A stretch of 64,000 nucleotides of DNA from Pseudomonas sp. B21-040 (GCF_024748695.1 NZ_CP087176.1:5573501-5637500); one strand, 5' to 3'; positions 17,525 to 27,564 are shown, numbered from the stretch's first letter. The notes: generated from the sequence alone by a model not told the origin. Numbers and translations are program-made.

Positions 17525-18799
17525 ATGCAGCAAGAGTTCAACGATCCGCTCTGGCGCACGGTGCTGTCGGGTGCACAGATGCTGTTCGTGGCCTTCGGCG
17601 CCCTGGTGTTGATGCCGCTGATTACCGGCCTCGACCCGAACGTGGCGCTGTTCACCGCCGGCCTGGGGACGATTCTGTTCCAGATCGTCACCGGGCGTCA
17701 GGTGCCGGTGTTCCTGGCGTCGAGTTTTGCCTTCATCACCCCGATCATCCTCGCCAAGGGCCAGTTCGGCCTCGCGGCGACCATGGGCGGGGTGATGGCG
17801 GCGGGTTTCGTCTACACCTTCCTCGGCCTTGCCGTGAAGATCAAAGGCACCGGTTTCATCGACCGCCTGCTGCCACCGGTGGTGATTGGTCCAGTGATCA
17901 TTTCCATCGGCCTGGCCATGGCGCCGATTGCCGCCAACATGGCGATGGGCAAGGCCGGCGACGGCTCTGAGCTGATTCACTACCAGACGGCGATGCTGAT
18001 TTCGATGCCGGCGCTGCTGACCACCCTGATCGTCGCGGTGTTTGGTAAAGGTATTTTCCGCCTGGTGCCAATCATCTCCGGTGTACTGGTCGGGTTTGCC
18101 ATGGCGTTCTATTTCGGCGTGGTGGACACCGCCAAGATTGCCGCCGCACCGTGGTTCGCGATTCCGCACTTCACGGCACCCGAGTTCAACTGGCAGGCGA
18201 TTCTGTTCATCGTTCCGGTCGCCCTGGCCCCGGCCATCGAGCACATCGGCGGCGTGATTGCCGTGGGTAGCGTCACCGGTCGCGATTATCTGAAGAAGCC
18301 TGGCCTGCACCGCACGTTGCTCGGCGATGGCATTGCCACCACCGCAGCGGGCTTGTTTGGCGGCCCACCCAACACCACGTACGCCGAAGTGACGGGCGCG
18401 GTGATGCTGACCAAGAACTACAACCCGAAAATCATGACCTGGGCGGCGATCTTTGCCATCAGCCTGGCATTCATCGGCAAGTTCGGCGCGCTGCTGCAAA
18501 GCATTCCGGTGCCGGTCATGGGCGGGATTCTGTGCCTGTTGTTCGGCTCGATTGCGGCCGTGGGCATGAACACGCTGATTCGCCACAAGATCGATCTGGG
18601 CGAAGCGCGCAATCTGGTGATTGTGTCGGTGACCCTGGTGTTCGGGATTGGTGGTGTACTGGTCGGCACCGGGACCGGCCCGGACGACTTCGGCCTCAAA
18701 GGCATTGCGCTGTGCGCGGTGGTGGCGATTGCGCTGAACCTGATCCTGCCGGGTAATGACAGCTGGAAGCACAAGAAGGCGGATGATCCGCTGTTGTAA
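17525..18799 (+). CDS. uraA: Uracil:proton symporter
   Basis: Inner-membrane uracil transporter of the NCS2/nucleobase-ascorbate family, 424 residues with about 14 membrane segments. Recognisable elements are ALAPAIEHIGGVIAVG (the conserved Glu of TM8, H/EHIG motif) and GGPPNTTYAEVTGAV, the QNxG-equivalent region of TM10. ATG 17525 is two bases after the upp stop. Co-transcription with upp couples uptake to phosphoribosylation. Ends just ahead of a REPIN. Confidence 0.94.
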   Translation: MQQEFNDPLWRTVLSGAQMLFVAFGALVLMPLITGLDPNVALFTAGLGTILFQIVTGRQVPVFLASSFAFITPIILAKGQFGLAATMGGVMAAGFVYTFLGLAVKIKGTGFIDRLLPPVVIGPVIISIGLAMAPIAANMAMGKAGDGSELIHYQTAMLISMPALLTTLIVAVFGKGIFRLVPIISGVLVGFAMAFYFGVVDTAKIAAAPWFAIPHFTAPEFNWQAILFIVPVALAPAIEHIGGVIAVGSVTGRDYLKKPGLHRTLLGDGIATTAAGLFGGPPNTTYAEVTGAVMLTKNYNPKIMTWAAIFAISLAFIGKFGALLQSIPVPVMGGILCLLFGSIAAVGMNTLIRHKIDLGEARNLVIVSVTLVFGIGGVLVGTGTGPDDFGLKGIALCAVVAIALNLILPGNDSWKHKKADDPLL

Positions 18800-18817
18800 G
18801 TCGGCCTCAAGATAGCT

Positions 18818-18884
18818 ATCGCGGGCAAGCCTTGCTCCTACAGGTTCTGTGTCGAACACTGTAGGAGCAAGGCTTGCCCGCGAT
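18818..18884. repeat. REPIN-like inverted repeat pair
   Basis: ATCGCGGGCAAGCCTTGCTC at 18818-18837 and its exact reverse complement ending at 18884 form a 26-base perfect inverted repeat around a 15-base spacer. It lies between the convergent uraA and hemH genes and may act as a terminator hairpin for both. Confidence 0.9.
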
Positions 18885-18888
18885 GCTT

Positions 18889-19911
18889 TTAGAGGGCCAG
18901 CGGCGCTCGCTCACACAACGCGCTCAGCGCCCGCGCCCACTGCGGGTCATCATTGAGGCACGGTACCAGCACCAATTCCTCTCCTCCGGCTTCGCGGAAC
19001 TGCTCCAGCCCGCGATCACCAATTTCTTCCAGCGTCTCGATGCAATCAGCCACGAACGCCGGGCACATCACCAGAATTTTCTTTACGCCGCTTTTGGCCA
19101 ACTCATCAAGGCGCGCTTCGGTATAGGGCTCGATCCACTTGGCCCGGCCCAGACGCGACTGAAACGACACCGACCATTTGCCGTCCGGCAAGCCCATGCG
19201 CTTGGCAAATTCTGCCGCCGTACGCAGGCATTGCCCGCGATAGCAGGTGGCGACCACTTCCGGCGGCGCCCCGGCGCAGCAATCACCGCCCCCTTCAAAA
19301 CTGTGGCCAGGGTTGAGCTTCTTCAGGTGCCGTTCCGGCAACCCGTGAAAGCTCAACAGCAAGTGATCGTAATCCTGCGCCAGATAGGGCTTGGCCGTGG
19401 CCACCAGCGCATCGAGGTATTCCGGCTGATCGTAGAACGGCTGGAGAATCGACAACTGCAGGTCGAGCCCTTTCTCGCGCACAACACGCTTGGCCTCTTC
19501 GATGACTGTCGTGGTGGTGCTGTCGGCGAACTGTGGATAAAGCGGCGCCAGCGTGATTCGCCTGTGACCGGTCGCTGCCATGCGCACCAGCGTCGACTCG
19601 AGCGACGGCTCGCCGTAACGCATCGCCAATTCGACCGGACCGTGGGTCCACTGCGATGTCATGGCCTGCTGCAAACGACGGCTGAGCACCACCAGGGGCG
19701 AACCCTCTTCCCACCAGATCGACGCGTAGGCGTGGGCTGACTGCTCCGGGCGTTTGATCAGGATCAGCGACACCAGCAAGCGTCGCACTGGCCATGGCAG
19801 GTCGATCACATACGGGTCCATCAGAAATTGATTGAGGTAGCTGCGCACATCCGCCACCGAGGTGGAGGCAGGTGAACCCAGGTTAACCAGAAGCAATGCG
19901 TGATCGGTCAT
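18889..19911 (-). CDS. hemH: Ferrochelatase
   Basis: Inserts Fe2+ into protoporphyrin IX, the last step of haem synthesis. The 340-residue protein starts [16 protein letters not shown] and has the active-site His in [10 protein letters not shown] and the [16 protein letters not shown] motif with the conserved Glu. ATG at 19909-19911 is preceded by GGACG. It lies 13 bases downstream of the TIGR01777 oxidoreductase gene and is probably co-transcribed with it, the arrangement also seen in P. aeruginosa. Confidence 0.95.
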   Translation of the reverse strand: MTDHALLLVNLGSPASTSVADVRSYLNQFLMDPYVIDLPWPVRRLLVSLILIKRPEQSAHAYASIWWEEGSPLVVLSRRLQQAMTSQWTHGPVELAMRYGEPSLESTLVRMAATGHRRITLAPLYPQFADSTTTTVIEEAKRVVREKGLDLQLSILQPFYDQPEYLDALVATAKPYLAQDYDHLLLSFHGLPERHLKKLNPGHSFEGGGDCCAGAPPEVVATCYRGQCLRTAAEFAKRMGLPDGKWSVSFQSRLGRAKWIEPYTEARLDELAKSGVKKILVMCPAFVADCIETLEEIGDRGLEQFREAGGEELVLVPCLNDDPQWARALSALCERAPLAL

Positions 19912-19924
19912 GCAACGTCCTATT

Positions 19925-20827
19925 TCAGAGGCGGCTGGACAGATCGTCCAGGGCCGCGCGCAAATCGGTGAACTGGAAAATGAAGCCCGCGTCCAGCACG
20001 CGTACCGGGAGCGCCTTCTGGCCACCCAGCAATAACAGCGACAACTCGCCAAGCGTCACTTTCAACGCCAGGGCGGGCATCGGCATGAACGAGGGGCGGC
20101 GCAGCACGCTGCCCAGCGTCTTGGCAAACTCGCGATTGCGCACCGGTTTGGGCGCGCACGCATTATAAGGACCGCTGGCGTCTTTCTGATGCAGAAGAAA
20201 ATCAATCAGGGCGATTTGATCGTTGATATGAATCCACGGCATCCACTGCCGACCATTGCCGATAGGCCCGCCCAGCCCCAGTTTGAACGGCAGCAACAGC
20301 CGCGACAAAAAGCCGCCCTCCGCGGACAGCACAAGGCCGGTGCGGATCAGTACCACGCGAAGTCCCAAGGCTTCAGCACGCTGAGCGGTCTCCTCCCAGG
20401 CGATGCACAACTGGCTGGCGAAATCATCGATGACGGGGGGCGAGACCTCGGTCAGCTCACGCTCCCCGCCATCGCCATACCAGCCCACCGCCGAACCGGA
20501 AATCAACAGCGAGGGTTTTTGCTCGCGTTTTTCGAGCCAGGCCAGCAGCGTTTCCGTCAGGGTGATGCGACTACTCCAGAGCAACGCCTTGCGTTTGTGC
20601 GTCCAGGGGCGGTCGGCGATCGGTGCACCTGCCAGGTTGATAATGGCGTCCAGCGGCGCCGGTTCGAGGTCCTCCAGCCGGGCAATACCGCGCACTTGAG
20701 CGCCGCATATTTTCGCGACCTTTTCAGGCTTGCGACTCCAGACTGTCAGGCGATGTCCCTGACTCAACCAGTGCCGGCAGAGCTGACGTCCTATCAAACC
20801 AGTACCGCCGGTCAGCAATATGTGCAT
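19925..20827 (-). CDS. TIGR01777 family NAD-dependent epimerase/oxidoreductase
   Basis: Extended SDR-type protein of 300 residues (YfcH-like). N-terminal Rossmann motif [19 protein letters not shown] (GxxGxxG), the [11 protein letters not shown] block near residue 66 and a C-terminal DUF1731-like segment [24 protein letters not shown] are family landmarks. Substrate unknown. First gene of a two-gene unit with hemH. Confidence 0.9.
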   Translation of the reverse strand: MHILLTGGTGLIGRQLCRHWLSQGHRLTVWSRKPEKVAKICGAQVRGIARLEDLEPAPLDAIINLAGAPIADRPWTHKRKALLWSSRITLTETLLAWLEKREQKPSLLISGSAVGWYGDGGERELTEVSPPVIDDFASQLCIAWEETAQRAEALGLRVVLIRTGLVLSAEGGFLSRLLLPFKLGLGGPIGNGRQWMPWIHINDQIALIDFLLHQKDASGPYNACAPKPVRNREFAKTLGSVLRRPSFMPMPALALKVTLGELSLLLLGGQKALPVRVLDAGFIFQFTDLRAALDDLSSRL

Positions 20828-20948
20828 GACTTCTTCCTCGCGTGGCGTTTAACCCTGATCACTAGTCTATTTTTATAAGCAGGGATCTTTGGTATCGGGC
20901 AGGTTCTGTGTTTAACAATAGGCCAAGCTGTCAGATCGAGAACGCTAA

Positions 20949-22010
<1,062 letters not shown>

Positions 22011-22083
22011 ACCGCATCACCCTGCGTCAATTGCTGCTGTCGACATGGACAGCAGCCCTTCCTCGCTATCACGCTTAAAAACT

Positions 22084-22158
22084 TATACAGAAAAATTGAC
22101 TTGTACATCTTTGGATCTATGATGAAGAAATGTTGTACAGAGACGTCCCTCCGTACAG
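22084..22158 (+). promoter_or_regulatory. Promoter and operator-like repeats of the photolyase operon
   Basis: A sigma-70-type promoter is readable: TTGACT (22096-22101), 16-base spacer, TATGAT (22118-22123). TATACAG at 22084-22090 and TGTACAT at 22102-22108 are 18 bases apart, the second inside the spacer; another 18-base-spaced pair, TGTACAG (22134-22140) and CGTACAG (22152-22158), lies downstream. A repressor bound here would block RNA polymerase, as CarH/LitR-type regulators do. The binding protein is inferred, not shown. Confidence 0.6.
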
Positions 22159-22179
22159 TTTCGGATTCGAGGTGCTTCG

Positions 22180-23142
22180 ATGCACGACCAGCCAGCGACT
22201 CGACCGAAAATCGCCATTAGCGCCTGCTTGATGGGGGCCGAGGTTCGCTACAACGGAGGGCACAAGCAATCGAGCTTGTGCAGCCACACCCTCACGGACT
22301 ATTTCGATTTCATCGCCGTGTGCCCGGAAGTCGCTATCGGCCTGGGGATTCCTCGCGAACCGATCCGCCTGGTGGGTGATCCTGAAGACCCCCAAGCGGT
22401 CGGCACCGTTAACCCACAACTCAATGTCACCCGGCCACTGATTGAATTCGGTGAGCAAATGGCCGCCGAACTGGACGATATCTGCGGCTACATCTTCATG
22501 CACAAATCGCCCTCCTGCGGCCTGGAACGCGTAAAGGTCTATCACGCCAACGGTGCGTCGGTGCAAGGAAGTGGTCGCGGCCTCTATGCCCAGGCTTTCT
22601 GTGCACGGCACCCAGACTTGCCGGTAGAGGAAGACGGGCGCCTCAACGACCCGGTATTGCGCGAAAACTTCCTCACCCGCGTGTTTGCCTACAGCAACTG
22701 GCAGCAATTGCTGCAAAAAGGCCTGACCCGCCACGGCCTCATCGAATTTCACTCACGCTATAAATACTTGCTGATGGCCCATCACCCGGTGCAATACAAG
22801 ACCTTGGGCAATTTGCTCGGCAACATGGGCCTGACCAGCGTCGAGGAGCTCGGCCCGCGCTATTTCAGCGAACTGATGGGCGCCTTGAAAAAATGCGCCA
22901 CACGCCGCACCCACACCAACGTCCTGCAACACATCAGCGGCTACCTCAAGCGAGTCATCAGCCCCGAGGACAAACAGGAAATGCAACAAGTCATCGGCCA
23001 GTACCGACACGGCATCGTGCCGCTGGTCGTGCCCCTGACCCTGCTCAAGCACCATTTCCGCCAGCATCCGGTTCCCTACATTGCACAGCAGATTTACCTG
23101 CAACCGCATCCGGAAAACCTCAGCCTGCGAAACGCAATTTGA
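22180..23142 (+). CDS. DUF523 and DUF1722 domain protein (YbgA/TudS-like fusion)
   Basis: Protein of 320 residues: an N-terminal DUF523 domain (about 1-155) with the three conserved cysteines in SACLMG, VCPEV and SPSCG, which in TudS bind a [4Fe-4S] cluster for thiouracil desulfuration, followed by a DUF1722/YbgA domain (about 190-305; RYKYLLMAHHPVQYKTLG). Members of this fusion are regularly found beside photolyase genes. Its stop TGA overlaps the merR ATG by one base. First gene of the operon controlled by the TnTACA repeats. Confidence 0.92.
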   Translation: MHDQPATRPKIAISACLMGAEVRYNGGHKQSSLCSHTLTDYFDFIAVCPEVAIGLGIPREPIRLVGDPEDPQAVGTVNPQLNVTRPLIEFGEQMAAELDDICGYIFMHKSPSCGLERVKVYHANGASVQGSGRGLYAQAFCARHPDLPVEEDGRLNDPVLRENFLTRVFAYSNWQQLLQKGLTRHGLIEFHSRYKYLLMAHHPVQYKTLGNLLGNMGLTSVEELGPRYFSELMGALKKCATRRTHTNVLQHISGYLKRVISPEDKQEMQQVIGQYRHGIVPLVVPLTLLKHHFRQHPVPYIAQQIYLQPHPENLSLRNAI

Positions 23143-24083
23143 TGAAAACCCCACTCGATACCAGCGCCAGCGAAGACCTGGGCGATAACTTCAACAAAGC
23201 CCTGGACGAAGGCTGGCTGCCGATCCGTGAAGTCGCGCGCCAGACCGGCGTCAACGCCGTGACCCTGCGCGCCTGGGAACGGCGTTATGGCCTGATCGTT
23301 CCGCAACGCACACCCAAGGGCCATCGGCTGTTCAGTGCCGAACACGTCCAGCGCATCCTGATGATCCTCACCTGGCTCAACCGTGGCGTGGCTGTCAGCC
23401 AGGTCAAGCAACTGCTGGACACGCCGCAAGCGTTTACCGAAACCGTCGAAAATGATTGGCAAGTACTGCGCCGCACACTGCTGCAAGCCGTGTTGCAGTT
23501 GAACGAACGCTCCCTCGATGAAACCGTCAATCAAGCCATGGCGCTGTATCCACCGCGAACCTTGTGCGAACACTTGTTGATCCCGTTACTGGCCGAAGTG
23601 GAACAGCGTTGGCAGGGACAGTTTGGCGCGCAGATGGAGCGGGTGTTTTTTTATTCCTGGTTGCGCAGCAAGTTCGGCGCACGCATCTACCATAACAACC
23701 GTCAGCTACGCACCGCGCCGCTGCTGTTGATCAATCAATCGGATTTGCCACTGGAACCTCACCTATGGCTCACCGCCTGGCTGATCAGCAGCGCCGATTG
23801 TCCGGTAGAGGTGTTCGACTGGCCCCTGCCCGCCGGTGAACTCGCGATGGCGGTCGACCACCTGCAAGCCCGCGGCGTACTGCTGTATTCCAGCAAAGCC
23901 ATAAATCTTTCGCAGCTGCCGAAACTATTGAACGGTATCAGATGCCCAAAAATGATTGTCGGACCTACGGTATGCATTCACCACGCCGAGCTGTCCGCAA
24001 GAACCACGGAAATCGCTGATTTGTCCCTCGCTGAAGGCCCGTTATCGGCGCATCAGTACCTGGTTCAGCGTGGACTCCTTTAA
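23142..24083 (+). CDS. MerR family regulator, class II LitR/CarH-like
   Basis: Regulator of 313 residues. The N-terminal MerR helix-turn-helix (about 25-95) shows IREVARQTGVNAVTLRAWERRYG and PKGHRLFSAEHVQRI. The C-terminal 200 residues resemble the cobalamin-binding part of CarH/LitR but I see no ExHxxH or DxHxxG motif, so cobalamin is probably not bound; this is the class II LitR situation in pseudomonads, where light is sensed through a LOV protein instead. Overlaps the upstream stop and the photolyase ATG by one base each. Likely regulates its own operon and the FAD gene at 21024. Confidence 0.85.
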   Translation: MKTPLDTSASEDLGDNFNKALDEGWLPIREVARQTGVNAVTLRAWERRYGLIVPQRTPKGHRLFSAEHVQRILMILTWLNRGVAVSQVKQLLDTPQAFTETVENDWQVLRRTLLQAVLQLNERSLDETVNQAMALYPPRTLCEHLLIPLLAEVEQRWQGQFGAQMERVFFYSWLRSKFGARIYHNNRQLRTAPLLLINQSDLPLEPHLWLTAWLISSADCPVEVFDWPLPAGELAMAVDHLQARGVLLYSSKAINLSQLPKLLNGIRCPKMIVGPTVCIHHAELSARTTEIADLSLAEGPLSAHQYLVQRGLL

Positions 24084-25549
24084 TGAAGCGTGCGGACACC
24101 AACATGCATTTGATCTGGTTGCGCAACGATTTGCGCGTACACGACAACACCGCCCTCTCGGCCGCCGCAGCCAGCGGCCCGACGGTGGCGGTGTATCTGT
24201 TGAGCCCGCAGCAGTGGCTGGAACACGACGATGCACCGTGCAAAGTGGATTTCTGGCTGCGCAACCTGGGCGAACTGAGTCGCGCGCTGGGCGAGCTGAA
24301 CATTCCCTTGCTGATCCGCCAGGCATCGCACTGGGATGACGCACCAACGGTGCTGCTCGACCTGTGCCAGCAGTTGAAGGTCGACGCCCTGCACGTCAAC
24401 GAGGACTACGGCGTCAATGAAAGCCGTCGTGATACAGCGGTGGCCGAAACGCTGAACGCCAAGGGCATTCAGTTCCACCGTTACCTCGATCAACTGCTAT
24501 TCAAGCCAGGCTCCGTGTTGACCAAGAACGGCACCTACTTCCAGGTCTTCAGCCAGTTCCGCAAGGTGTGCTACGACCGGCTGCGGGTTTCATTACCGGG
24601 GCTGGTCGCAACACCCGCCCCCCAGTTGCCGCTGACGATAAGCAGCGATTTGATCCCCGCTACCATCGAGGGGTTCGAAACGCCAAGCGACGGCCTGCGC
24701 CAATACTGGCCCGCCGGTGAAGCCCAAGCCCGGCGTCGACTCGATGCCTTCGCCGACGCCCGGATCGACGACTACAAAAACGAGCGGGATTTCCCGGCCA
24801 AACCCGGAACCAGCCAGCTCTCGGCCTATCTCGCCGCCGGGATTATTTCCCCCCGCCAATGCCTGCACGCCGCCCTGCAAGCCAATCAAGGCGAATTCGA
24901 AAGCGGCAAGATCGGTGCCGTCACCTGGATCAACGAGCTGCTATGGCGCGAGTTCTACAAACATGTTTTGGTGGGTTACCCACGGGTCTCGCGCCATCGC
25001 GCCTTTCGACCGGAAACCGAAGCCCTCGCCTGGCGCAACGCCCCACAAGAACTGCTGGCCTGGCAAGAAGCCCGCACCGGTGTGCCGATCATCGATGCGG
25101 CCATGCGCCAATTGCTGGAGACCGGCTGGATGCACAACCGGCTGCGCATGGTCGTGGCGATGTTCCTGACCAAGAATTTGCTGATCGACTGGCGTGAAGG
25201 CGAGCGCTTTTTCATGCGGCATTTGATCGACGGTGATCTGGCGGCAAACAACGGTGGCTGGCAGTGGAGCTCGTCCACCGGCACAGATTCGGCGCCCTAC
25301 TTCCGGATTTTCAATCCATTGAGCCAGTCACAGAAATTCGACGCTGACGGTGCGTTCATCAAGCACTGGCTGCCAGAACTGGCCGGACTCAACCAAAAAG
25401 ATGTGCATAACCCGGCCAACCTGGGTGGCCTGTTCGGTGTGGCGGATTATCCGTCGCCCATCGTCAACCTGAGTACCTCCCGACAACGAGCGCTGGCCGC
25501 GTTCAAGAACCTGCCCGCGCGACTCGATGCCGGAGGTTGCCATGAGTGA
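24083..25549 (+). CDS. phr: Class I CPD deoxyribodipyrimidine photolyase
   Basis: Light-dependent repair of cyclobutane pyrimidine dimers. The protein is up to 488 residues: an N-terminal antenna-binding domain (HLIWLRNDLRVHDN) and a C-terminal FAD domain with TGVPIIDAAMRQL, GWMHNRLRMVVAMF and NNGGWQWSSSTGTDSAPYFR, the photolyase fingerprint. The ATG at 24083 overlaps the merR stop (TAATG) and suggests coupling; the internal ATG at 24104 matches the N-terminus of homologues better, and neither has a clear ribosome site. Ends overlapping a 38-codon remnant. Confidence 0.95.
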   Translation: MKRADTNMHLIWLRNDLRVHDNTALSAAAASGPTVAVYLLSPQQWLEHDDAPCKVDFWLRNLGELSRALGELNIPLLIRQASHWDDAPTVLLDLCQQLKVDALHVNEDYGVNESRRDTAVAETLNAKGIQFHRYLDQLLFKPGSVLTKNGTYFQVFSQFRKVCYDRLRVSLPGLVATPAPQLPLTISSDLIPATIEGFETPSDGLRQYWPAGEAQARRRLDAFADARIDDYKNERDFPAKPGTSQLSAYLAAGIISPRQCLHAALQANQGEFESGKIGAVTWINELLWREFYKHVLVGYPRVSRHRAFRPETEALAWRNAPQELLAWQEARTGVPIIDAAMRQLLETGWMHNRLRMVVAMFLTKNLLIDWREGERFFMRHLIDGDLAANNGGWQWSSSTGTDSAPYFRIFNPLSQSQKFDADGAFIKHWLPELAGLNQKDVHNPANLGGLFGVADYPSPIVNLSTSRQRALAAFKNLPARLDAGGCHE

Positions 25550-25658
25550 TGGACTGAGGCGTTTTGCCGCACCGTTTGCCAAGGCGAACAAAGATAGTCT
25601 GCTGCACTTACCCGTATTGGGACCGGCGATTGCCTGGCCGAAAAGGAAAATGGGATGA
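25542..25658 (+). pseudogene. 38-codon remnant, apparently an internally deleted NTF2/SnoaL-like gene
   Basis: ATG 25542 lies inside the end of phr behind GGAGG, and the TGA at 25656-25658 overlaps the start of the SDR gene, exactly the tight spacing expected of a full gene in this operon. The product starts MSDGLRRFAAPFAKANKDSL and ends LPVLGPAIAWPKRKMG. Related operons, as I remember them, have an NTF2-like protein of about 140 residues here with a similar beginning and a similar LPVLG...W-KR end. I infer an in-frame deletion of about 100 codons. It might alternatively be a genuine small protein. Confidence 0.6.
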
Positions 25659-26437
25659 GTTTTACACCTCCACGGCGATACTGGTTAACCGGCGCCAGCA
25701 GCGGTCTTGGCGCCTCGCTGGCCGAACAAATACTGAAAACCGGCGCTCATCTGGCCGTCAGTTCACGCTCGGTGCCAGCACTGAAAGTCTTGTCCCTGCG
25801 CTATCCCGGACAGGTGATGGTGGTGCCCGGTGACCTGACCAACAGTCAGCGGGTGCGCGAAATCGGCGAGCAAATCGTCCAGGACTGGGGTTCGCTGGAC
25901 ACCGTGATTCTCAACGCAGGCACCTGCGAGTACGTCGACATTCAGCAATTCGACTCTTCGATTGTCGAACACGTGGTGCGCACCAATTTGCTCGCCTGTG
26001 CCTATTGCATCCAGGTCGCGATACCTCTGTTGCGCAAAGGCACCGCGCCGCACCTGGTGGGCATCGCGAGCCCGGCGACGTACTTGCCGCTGCCACGTGC
26101 CGAGGCCTATGGTGCATCAAAAGCCGGACTGCGTTACCAGTTCGAATCGCTGCGCATGGACCTGGCGCCGGATGGTATCGAAGTCACGGTGGTCAGCCCC
26201 GGGTTTGTCGCCCCCCCGCAGGCCGCAAATAATGACGCCCCGAAATCGTTCAGTTGGCCGGTAAGTAAAGCCGCCCGGCACATCTTCGCCAAACTCAAGA
26301 ACCGGCCAGCGGAGATCGTTTTTCCGGGTCTGTTCATGGCGGCGCTTTGGCCCCTGTCGACATCGCCGAGCGAGGTGAAACTGGCCATCGGCAAACGCAT
26401 GGTGCGCAGCCCTGCGCCGATCCAGGATCGACCATGA
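25655..26437 (+). CDS. SDR family NAD(P)-dependent oxidoreductase
   Basis: Classical short-chain dehydrogenase of 260 residues with the cofactor motif TGASSGLGAS at 12-21, NAG at about 89-91 (ILNAGTC) and the catalytic YGASK near 152-156 with the upstream Ser in IASPATY. Overlaps the preceding remnant by four bases. In related pseudomonads this enzyme belongs to the photolyase operon, followed by an FAD oxidoreductase, DUF1365 and a cyclopropane synthase-like enzyme; none of those follow here. Substrate unknown. Confidence 0.9.
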   Translation: MSFTPPRRYWLTGASSGLGASLAEQILKTGAHLAVSSRSVPALKVLSLRYPGQVMVVPGDLTNSQRVREIGEQIVQDWGSLDTVILNAGTCEYVDIQQFDSSIVEHVVRTNLLACAYCIQVAIPLLRKGTAPHLVGIASPATYLPLPRAEAYGASKAGLRYQFESLRMDLAPDGIEVTVVSPGFVAPPQAANNDAPKSFSWPVSKAARHIFAKLKNRPAEIVFPGLFMAALWPLSTSPSEVKLAIGKRMVRSPAPIQDRP

Positions 26438-26475
26438 ACATCGCCGTCATCGACGACGGCTTCCCCACTTCATAG
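26434..26475 (+). pseudogene. 13-codon stub, probable start of a lost FAD oxidoreductase gene
   Basis: ATG 26434 overlaps the SDR stop as ATGA, the typical coupled start of the next operon gene. It encodes MNIAVIDDGFPTS and stops at TAG 26473-26475. MNIAVI is the usual beginning of the Rossmann FAD-binding strand of NAD(P)/FAD oxidoreductases, but the following GxGxxG is missing. I read this as the breakpoint where the rest of the operon has been deleted. Confidence 0.5.
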
Positions 26476-26555
26476 CCCGAGGATGGGTAGACACACAACC
26501 AAGCGTCCGTCAGGGCTTTCACACAGCAACGCCCCACTGCCTTACACTGCGAGCC

Positions 26556-26861
26556 ATGAAAACCATTCCCCATACGCAAATCGCGGAGCCGGCCGTTACG
26601 TGCTCGACCTGTGCGGCTTGCTGCTGTCAGCTCGAAGTGATGTTGATCACCGACACGGGCGTACCCGAACGCTTTATCGATACCGATGATTGGGGTGGGG
26701 AAGTCATGCTGCGCCTGGACGACGGCTGGTGCGCCGCGCTGGATCGCAACAGCATGATGTGCACCATCTACGAAAAGCGCCCGCTGATCTGCCGGGAATT
26801 CGAGATGGGCGCACCGGAGTGCATCGACGAACGCCAAGGAATTACTACGGCGTATCGCTAG
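26556..26861 (+). CDS. YkgJ family cysteine-cluster protein
   Basis: Protein of 101 residues with the N-terminal cluster CSTCAACCC at about 16-24, a C at MMCTIYEKRPLICREFEMG and two further Cys, the Cx2Cx3C-type pattern of YkgJ proteins that probably bind zinc or an Fe-S cluster. Function unknown. ATG 26556 has a weak ribosome site. It stands behind the truncated operon end and before a REPIN. Confidence 0.85.
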   Translation: MKTIPHTQIAEPAVTCSTCAACCCQLEVMLITDTGVPERFIDTDDWGGEVMLRLDDGWCAALDRNSMMCTIYEKRPLICREFEMGAPECIDERQGITTAYR

Positions 26862-26870
26862 ATCTGACGC

Positions 26871-26924
26871 CATCGCGGGCAAGCCACGTCCCCACATTTT
26901 TGGGAGCATGGCTTGCCCGCGATG
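26871..26924. repeat. REPIN-like inverted repeat pair
   Basis: CATCGCGGGCAAGCC at 26871-26885 and GGCTTGCCCGCGATG at 26910-26924, a perfect 15-base inverted repeat with a 24-base spacer, between the convergent ykgJ-type gene and pagL. Confidence 0.88.
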
Positions 26925-26933
26925 CTATTGACG

Positions 26934-27452
26934 TTACAACGGCAAGGTGTAGTGCAGCGAGTAGCTTTCTACGCCATCGTTATGATTGCTCAAACCGGCA
27001 TTGGAATAGTGCGTCGCACGAACCCCGACTTCATGTCCGCCGGTAAAGCGCAGGCCAAATCCGAGACGGTCTTCAAACTGGAAGGCCGAGCCGAGATTGT
27101 TGTCTTCAACTCTAATATGAGAGAACACCGCTACACCGATCCCCGCCTCGACGTAGGGTTTAACGGACTGACCGGCAAACTCGTAAACAAACACGGGCGA
27201 GAACGACAGACTGTTGTTACTGGAGAGCTTGTCACCTTCCCAATAGGTATAGGCACCACTCCAGTAACCGGTCACACGACCGACGTCACTTTGTAACCAG
27301 CTCTGATCCCAATCGAATTGCATGCCCAATCGATAAGTCATAGTTGAATCGCTGGTCTGACCGACCCCGAACTCCACGCCTGCCGCCTGTGCGGTAAAAC
27401 TTTGCCCCATTAAAGCGGCCGCAATCGCGGCCAAACAGAATAGTCGCTTCAC
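26934..27452 (-). CDS. pagL: Lipid A 3-O-deacylase PagL
   Basis: Outer membrane beta-barrel esterase that removes the 3-O acyl chain of lipid A. The 172-residue precursor has a Sec signal peptide ending SFTAQA. The catalytic His and Ser lie in THYSNAG and the catalytic Glu in GVESYS near the C-terminus, and the last residue pattern YTLPL suits a barrel protein. I choose GTG 27452: an AAAAGGA ribosome site lies eight bases upstream and would overlap the alternative ATG at 27461. Same position relative to murI and phr as in P. aeruginosa. Confidence 0.9.
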   Translation of the reverse strand: MKRLFCLAAIAAALMGQSFTAQAAGVEFGVGQTSDSTMTYRLGMQFDWDQSWLQSDVGRVTGYWSGAYTYWEGDKLSSNNSLSFSPVFVYEFAGQSVKPYVEAGIGVAVFSHIRVEDNNLGSAFQFEDRLGFGLRFTGGHEVGVRATHYSNAGLSNHNDGVESYSLHYTLPL

Positions 27453-27564
27453 TAGAAACATCCTTTTCCGAACAATTTCGTATGGTTTTTTTGTTGCTCA
27501 ACGCTATAGAAGTCGACGTTTGATTAGAAGTTCATCCCAATGGCTCGTTCGCCCCGCTACTTGG

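Noticed and set aside
17456..18859. 467-codon antisense frame over uraA
   Set aside because: Translation is a repetitive His/Arg/Gln-rich string typical of antisense of membrane protein genes.
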